Assembly (NCBI RefSeq): GCF_006438925.1
Contig: NZ_RCZA01000013.1
Span: forward strand, 1-64,000
DNA: 64,000 nt
From: Pseudomonas mandelii
GTDB lineage: Bacteria; Pseudomonadota; Gammaproteobacteria; Pseudomonadales; Pseudomonadaceae
Direction of reading: 5' to 3'
Part shown: positions 59,881 to 64,000 of the stretch, one piece after another
Layout: each line of letters begins with the position of its first letter
How positions within the stretch are numbered: the stretch's first letter is position 1
Notes under the pieces: generated by a model
Database searches by the model: none
Told to the model about the DNA's origin: nothing
The model's input: the letters and a program-made list of their open reading frames with translations, nothing else
Translations under genes and position numbers: made by a program

Positions 59881-61818
59881 ATGGGCCAGACTCGTTTTGC
59901 CAGTGGGCGTCAATTGGATCTGATTTGCCTGGGGCGCCTTGGCGTCGACCTCTATGCGCAGCAAGTCGGAGCGCGGTTGGAAGATGTTTCAAGCTTCGCC
60001 AAATACCTCGGCGGGTCGTCCGCCAACATCGCTTTCGGCACGGCTCGGCTTGGCCTGAAATCGGCGATGCTGAGCCGGGTAGGGGACGACCACATGGGTC
60101 GCTTCCTGGTTGAATCCCTGACCCGCGAAGGTTGCGACGTCAGCGGCATCAAGGTCGATCCGGAACGCCTGACCGCCATGGTCCTGCTGGGCCTCAAGGA
60201 TCGCGAAACCTTTCCCTTGGTCTTCTACCGCGAAAACTGCGCCGACATGGCACTGCGGGCCGAAGACATCAGCGAAGCCTTCATCGCTTCCAGCAAAGCC
60301 TTGCTGATCACCGGCACCCATTTCTCCACCGACGGCGTCTACAAGGCGAGCATCCAGGCGCTGGATTACGCCGAGAAGCACAACGTCAAACGGGTGCTGG
60401 ACATCGACTATCGCCCGGTACTCTGGGGCCTGGCCGGCAAGGCCGACGGTGAAACCCGTTTCGTCGCCGACCAGAACGTCAGCCAGCATGTGCAGAAGAT
60501 CCTCCCGCGTTTCGACCTGATTGTCGGCACGGAAGAAGAATTCCTGATTGCCGGCGGCTCCGAGGATTTGCTCACCGCGCTGCGTAATGTGCGGCGCCTG
60601 AGCGCGGCGACCCTGGTGGTCAAGCTCGGCCCGCAGGGCTGCACGGTGATTCACGGGGTGATCCCAGCACGTCTTGAAGACGGCGCCATTTATCCCGGCG
60701 TTCGGGTGGAAGTGCTGAATGTACTGGGCGCCGGCGATGCCTTCATGTCGGGCTTCCTCGCCGGTTGGCTGGAGGACGCGAGCGACGAGCGCTGCTGCCA
60801 GTTGGCCAATGCCTGTGGCGGTCTGGTGGTGTCGCGCCATGCCTGTGCACCGGCCATGCCGACCCGTGCCGAACTCGACTATCTGTTTAATAGCCCGGTG
60901 CCGATTACCCGGCCGGATCAGGACGCGGTGTTGCAGCGTCTGCATCAGGTCAGCGTGCCGCGCAAACAGTGGAAGCAGCTGTTCATTTTTGCCTTCGACC
61001 ATCGCGGGCAACTGGTGGAACTGGCGCACAAGGGCGGTCGCGACCTGAACGCCATCGGCGAACTCAAGCAACTGTTTATCAAGGCTGTGGAGCGGGTCGA
61101 AGCCGATTTGCGCGAGCAGGGCATCGAGGCCGATGTCGGGCTGCTGGCCGATCAACGCTTCGGCCAGGACTCGCTGAACGCCGCCACCGGTCGCGGCTGG
61201 TGGGTGGCGCGTCCGGTGGAAGTGCAGGGTTCGCGGCCATTGGCCTTCGAACATGGTCGCTCCATCGGCAGCAACCTGATCGCCTGGCCGCAGGAACAAA
61301 TCATCAAGTGCCTGGTGCAATTCCACCCCGACGACGAGCCACTGCTGCGACTGGAACAGGAAGCGCAGATCAAGGGTTTGTACCAGGCATCCCAGGTCAG
61401 CGGTCATGAGCTGCTGCTGGAAATCATCCCGCCCAAGGATCATCCGTCGACCCATCCGGACGTGCTGTATCGCGCGCTGAAACGCCTCTACAACCTGGGC
61501 ATTTACCCGGCGTGGTGGAAGATCGAAGCGCAGAGCGCCGAGGAGTGGAAACAACTCGACGAACTGATTCAGGAGCGTGATCCGTACTGCCGAGGCGTGG
61601 TGTTGCTGGGGCTGAATGCACCGGCAGCGGCACTGGCCGAAGGGTTTCAACAGGCCAGCCAGAGCCAGACTTGCCGTGGTTTCGCCGTGGGCCGGACGAT
61701 TTTCCAGGAGCCAAGCCGCGCGTGGATGGCCGGTGAAATCGACGATGAAACGCTGATCCGTCAGGTGCAGGGCACGTTCGTTGAACTGATCGATGCCTGG
61801 CGCACAGCACGCGCATGA
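59881..61818 (+). CDS. iolC: bifunctional 5-dehydro-2-deoxygluconokinase / phosphogluconate aldolase
   Basis: This 645-residue fusion starts MGQTRFASGRQLDLICLGR with CAGGAG upstream. Residues ~10-320 are a PfkB-type sugar kinase (DLYAQQVGARLEDVSSF, YLGGSSANIAFGTARLG, catalytic LGAGDAFMSGFLAGWL). Residues ~340-640 are a DUF2090 domain (QLFIFAFDHRGQLVELA, VDPxLLADQRFG-type EADVGLLADQRFG, GVVLLGLNAP) that acts as the IolJ-like aldolase. The product phosphorylates and then cleaves the ring-opened inositol intermediate. It is the first gene of the iol operon in this window. Confidence 0.92.
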   Translation: MGQTRFASGRQLDLICLGRLGVDLYAQQVGARLEDVSSFAKYLGGSSANIAFGTARLGLKSAMLSRVGDDHMGRFLVESLTREGCDVSGIKVDPERLTAMVLLGLKDRETFPLVFYRENCADMALRAEDISEAFIASSKALLITGTHFSTDGVYKASIQALDYAEKHNVKRVLDIDYRPVLWGLAGKADGETRFVADQNVSQHVQKILPRFDLIVGTEEEFLIAGGSEDLLTALRNVRRLSAATLVVKLGPQGCTVIHGVIPARLEDGAIYPGVRVEVLNVLGAGDAFMSGFLAGWLEDASDERCCQLANACGGLVVSRHACAPAMPTRAELDYLFNSPVPITRPDQDAVLQRLHQVSVPRKQWKQLFIFAFDHRGQLVELAHKGGRDLNAIGELKQLFIKAVERVEADLREQGIEADVGLLADQRFGQDSLNAATGRGWWVARPVEVQGSRPLAFEHGRSIGSNLIAWPQEQIIKCLVQFHPDDEPLLRLEQEAQIKGLYQASQVSGHELLLEIIPPKDHPSTHPDVLYRALKRLYNLGIYPAWWKIEAQSAEEWKQLDELIQERDPYCRGVVLLGLNAPAAALAEGFQQASQSQTCRGFAVGRTIFQEPSRAWMAGEIDDETLIRQVQGTFVELIDAWRTARA

Positions 61819-61834
61819 CGCAACACCGCAATAC

Positions 61835-61926
61835 CTGTGGGAGCGAGCTTGCTCGCGATGACGGCGGCATATTCAACATCAATGTCGACTGATACACCGC
61901 CATCGCGAGCAAGCTCGCTCCCACAG
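61835..61926. repeat. REPIN, TGTGGGAGCGAGCTTGCTCGCGA family
   Basis: The arms GTGGGAGCGAGCTTGCTCGC and GCGAGCAAGCTCGCTCCCAC flank about 50 bases between iolC and iolE, inside the operon. It may influence the relative level of the two messages. Confidence 0.85.
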
Positions 61927-61975
61927 GGTTTTGTGTCGCTCTTACTGGTTAGGTAAAACAATAAAAGGTGCAGCC

Positions 61976-62869
61976 ATGCCCGCTATTCGAATTGGCATCA
62001 ACCCGATCTCCTGGAGCAACGACGACCTGCCGTCCCTCGGTGGCGAGACGCCGCTGAGCACCGCCCTGAGCGAAGGCAAGGAGATCGGCTACGAAGGTTT
62101 TGAACTCAACGGCAAGTTCCCCAAAGACGCCAAAGGTGTCGGCGATGTACTGCGTCCCTATGACCTGGCGCTGGTGTCCGGCTGGTATTCCAGTCGTCTG
62201 GCCCGCCGCTCGGTGGCCGAAGAAATCGACGCCATCGGCAGCCATGTCGAGCTGTTGGCCAAAAACGGCGCCAAGGTGCTGGTGTACGGTGAAGTCGCCG
62301 ACTCTATTCAAGGCCAGCGCATCCCGCTGGTTGAACGCCCACGTTTCCACACCGAACACGCCTGGCAGGAGTACGCCGACAAGCTCACCGAACTGGCGCG
62401 CTTCACCTTGTCCCAAGGCGTGCGCCTCGCGTACCACCACCACATGGGCGCCTACGTCGAATCCCCGGCCGACATCGACAAGTTGATGGCGCTGACCGGG
62501 AGTGAAGTCGGCCTGCTGTTCGATTCGGGCCATTGCTACATGGGCGGCGGCGAGCCGTTGCAGGTGCTGCGCAAACACATCGAACGCATCTGCCACGTGC
62601 ATTTCAAGGACGTGCGCAAACCGGTGGTGCAACTGGCGCGCAACAACCTGTGGAGTTTCCCGGACTGCATCATCAACGGCACCTTCACCGTGCCCGGCGA
62701 TGGCGACATCGACTTCGGCACCTTGCTCGACGTGCTGCTGGCGGCCGGTTACCACGGCTGGCTGGTGGTCGAAGCCGAGCAGGACCCAGCGGTGGCGCCA
62801 AGTTATGTCTACGCCAAAAAAGGCTACGACACCTTGCGTGCGCTGCTCGACGAGAGGATTGCATTATGA
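61976..62869 (+). CDS. iolE: myo-inosose-2 dehydratase
   Basis: This 297-residue TIM-barrel protein starts MPAIRIGINPISWSNDDLP at 61976 with AAAGGTG upstream. Characteristic parts are GYEGFELNGKFPKD, RLAYHHHMGAYVESPAD (metal-site His and Glu), LLFDSGHCYMGGG and HVHFKDVRKPV. IolE dehydrates scyllo-inosose in inositol catabolism. It overlaps iolB by ATGA, indicating coupling. Confidence 0.93.
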   Translation: MPAIRIGINPISWSNDDLPSLGGETPLSTALSEGKEIGYEGFELNGKFPKDAKGVGDVLRPYDLALVSGWYSSRLARRSVAEEIDAIGSHVELLAKNGAKVLVYGEVADSIQGQRIPLVERPRFHTEHAWQEYADKLTELARFTLSQGVRLAYHHHMGAYVESPADIDKLMALTGSEVGLLFDSGHCYMGGGEPLQVLRKHIERICHVHFKDVRKPVVQLARNNLWSFPDCIINGTFTVPGDGDIDFGTLLDVLLAAGYHGWLVVEAEQDPAVAPSYVYAKKGYDTLRALLDERIAL

Positions 62870-63708
62870 GCCTGCTGGTCAAAAGCAACGCCCGTGGCCG
62901 GACCATGGTCGAGCTGGGCAAAGGTGAGCTGGAATACGTCGGCTTCGCCGCTTACCGCCTGAGTCTGGGCGAAACCCTGCCGGTGTCGGCCGGTGATAAA
63001 GAACTGTGCCTGGTGCTGCTCAGCGGTCGGGTCAGCATCAAGGGTGAAGCGCCGGGGCAGGGCGCGTTCGACTGGGACAACATCGGCGATCGTCAGTCGG
63101 TGTTCGAAGACAAATCACCCTTCGCCGCGTACTTGCCACCCGGCAGTCAGGCGCAAGTGGTCGCGCTCAGCGATGTGCAAATAGCCGTGTGCTCTGCACC
63201 TGGATTCACTACTGAATCTAAAAGCGAAAAGATCGCAGCCTTCGGCAGCTCCTACAGCCCACGGCTGATCAAACCCGACACCATGAAGCGCAGCGTGCGC
63301 GGCAAAGGCGCCAACACCCGTTACGTTTGCGACATTTTGCCGGACACCGAACCGGCCCATTCGCTGCTGGTGGTGGAGGTGCGCACGCCGTCCGGGCACT
63401 CGTCGAGCTATCCGCCGCACAAGCACGACACCGACGATTTGCCGCACCAGAGTTTTCTCGAAGAAACCTATTACCACCAGATCAACCCGCCCCAGGGTTT
63501 CGTGTTCCAGCGGGTGTACACCGACGATCGCAGCATCGATCAGGCCATGGCCGTGGAAAACAGCGACCTGGTCGTGGTGCCCAAGGGTTACCACCCGGTC
63601 AGTGTGCCGTATGGCTACGAGTCGTATTACCTGAACGTCATGGCCGGGCCGAAACGCGTCTGGCAGTTCCACAACGATCCGCAGCACAGCTGGCTCCTGG
63701 ATCTCTGA
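62866..63708 (+). CDS. iolB: 5-deoxy-glucuronate isomerase, with in-frame REP insertion
   Basis: This 280-residue bicupin starts MSLLVKSNARGRTMVELG. The C-terminal cupin (HSSSYPPHKHDTDDLPHQSFLEETYYHQINPPQGF) has the KduI-like HxH...E...H metal set. In the interdomain linker, residues ~121-131 (SEKIAAFGSSYS) are encoded by a REP half-sequence at 63227-63257 and are not part of the family fold. The reading frame stays open, so the gene is probably functional with an extended linker. IolB isomerises 5-deoxy-glucuronate. Identity is otherwise clear from position and motifs. Confidence 0.9.
   Translation: MSLLVKSNARGRTMVELGKGELEYVGFAAYRLSLGETLPVSAGDKELCLVLLSGRVSIKGEAPGQGAFDWDNIGDRQSVFEDKSPFAAYLPPGSQAQVVALSDVQIAVCSAPGFTTESKSEKIAAFGSSYSPRLIKPDTMKRSVRGKGANTRYVCDILPDTEPAHSLLVVEVRTPSGHSSSYPPHKHDTDDLPHQSFLEETYYHQINPPQGFVFQRVYTDDRSIDQAMAVENSDLVVVPKGYHPVSVPYGYESYYLNVMAGPKRVWQFHNDPQHSWLLDL
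63227..63257. repeat. REP half-element inside iolB
   Basis: It reads AAAAGATCGCAGCCTTCGGC then AGCTCCTACAG, identical to one arm of the REPIN at 35924-36010. The inverted partner is absent. The length is compatible with an in-frame insertion. Confidence 0.85.
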
Positions 63709-63738
63709 ATTCCAACCTTTGCACGGAGAACAAGAACA

Positions 63739-64000
63739 ATGAGCAACGCCCCGGTTTTAGGCCATTACATCAACGGCCAGGTGCAGGACAGCGGCAGCGA
63801 ACGCTTCAGCAACGTGTTCAACCCGGCCACCGGTGCGGTGCAGGCGCGGGTGGGATTGGCGAGCGAGAAGACCGTCGACGAAGCCGTCGCCTCGGCCCTG
63901 AAAGCCTTTCCGGCCTGGTCCGAACAATCGTCCTTGCGCCGTTCGCGGGTGATGTTCAAGTTCAAGGAATTGCTCGACCAACATCACGATGAACTGGCAG
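63739..64000 (+). CDS. mmsA: methylmalonate-semialdehyde dehydrogenase (acylating), partial
   Basis: This is the N-terminal 87 residues, starting MSNAPVLGHYINGQVQD with ACGGAGAA upstream; the rest lies beyond the window. The opening (YINGQVQDSGSERFSNVFNP, then ATGAVQARVGLASE) is typical of MmsA/IolA aldehyde dehydrogenases of about 500 residues. IolA converts malonate semialdehyde to acetyl-CoA at the end of inositol catabolism. Its place after iolB supports the IolA role. Confidence 0.88.
   Translation, partial: MSNAPVLGHYINGQVQDSGSERFSNVFNPATGAVQARVGLASEKTVDEAVASALKAFPAWSEQSSLRRSRVMFKFKELLDQHHDELA

Noticed and set aside
59989..61650. 553-codon minus-strand frame opposite iolC
   Set aside because: It is a shadow of the clear IolC-DUF2090 fusion.

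Overview
The window reads as chromosome of a fluorescent-group Pseudomonas. The protein families (HglS, AruF/AruG, DhcAB, CobF, MASE2-GGDEF, IolC-DUF2090 fusion) and the dense scatter of three REP/REPIN palindrome families between genes are typical of P. fluorescens-like genomes. No rRNA, tRNA or CRISPR array was seen. About 50 genes are supported, plus many repeats.

Region 1 (1-11.9 kb, mostly minus strand) is an accessory type VI secretion module. It is transcribed hcp > vgrG > DUF4123 chaperone > VasX/BTH_I2691-type pore-forming effector > three DUF6708 membrane proteins (probable immunity) > small unknown ORFs, and it ends at an IS66-family element running off the left edge. A near-consensus sigma-54 promoter precedes hcp, with three copies of an upstream palindrome. 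Two MITE-like palindromes bracket a small gene between immunity paralogs.

Region 2 (11.9-21.3 kb) holds housekeeping and metabolic genes: DJ-1/PfpI protein, HglS, a lipase-like hydrolase beside a Baeyer-Villiger monooxygenase, a diguanylate cyclase, an M20 carboxypeptidase, a small unknown protein and an oxaloacetate decarboxylase-like enzyme.

Region 3 (21.4-23.6 kb) is an AT-richer three-gene minus-strand unit with no family I can name: a 258-aa protein, a cupin-like 213-aa protein translationally coupled to it, and a 59-aa peptide gene with its own strong RBS and terminator. It ends against a truncated gene remnant. This is the best candidate for an undescribed system.

Region 4 (23.6-30.8 kb) is one minus-strand catabolic operon: RpiR regulator, isochorismatase-like hydrolase, glutamine-synthetase-like ligase, N-formylglutamate amidohydrolase-like enzyme, APC permease and an AruF/AruG-type succinyltransferase pair. 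It looks like import and degradation of an amino acid or polyamine whose identity is not evident.

Region 5 (31-50.8 kb) contains histidine phosphatase-cobF, ftrA/rhodanese, a class I amidotransferase, a basic amino acid binding protein and an AstE/AspA-like deacylase, an esterase, glutathione transferases, EamA and Nramp transporters, a LysR/dinucleotide-binding-protein divergent pair, the dhcR-dhcA-dhcB-atoB 3-ketoacid CoA-transferase/thiolase cluster, a sirtuin and a methyltransferase.

Region 6 (51-58.6 kb) has a formamidase-family enzyme with an internal CxxC pair, a DUF692-DUF2063 (MNIO RiPP maturase plus partner) pair without a visible precursor, a two-component system, a membrane protein followed by a 24-aa membrane peptide, and another glutathione transferase. 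Region 7 (58.6-64 kb) is the start of the myo-inositol catabolic locus: iolR-like regulator divergent from iolC, iolE, iolB and the start of mmsA/iolA. iolB carries a REP half-sequence in frame inside its coding region.
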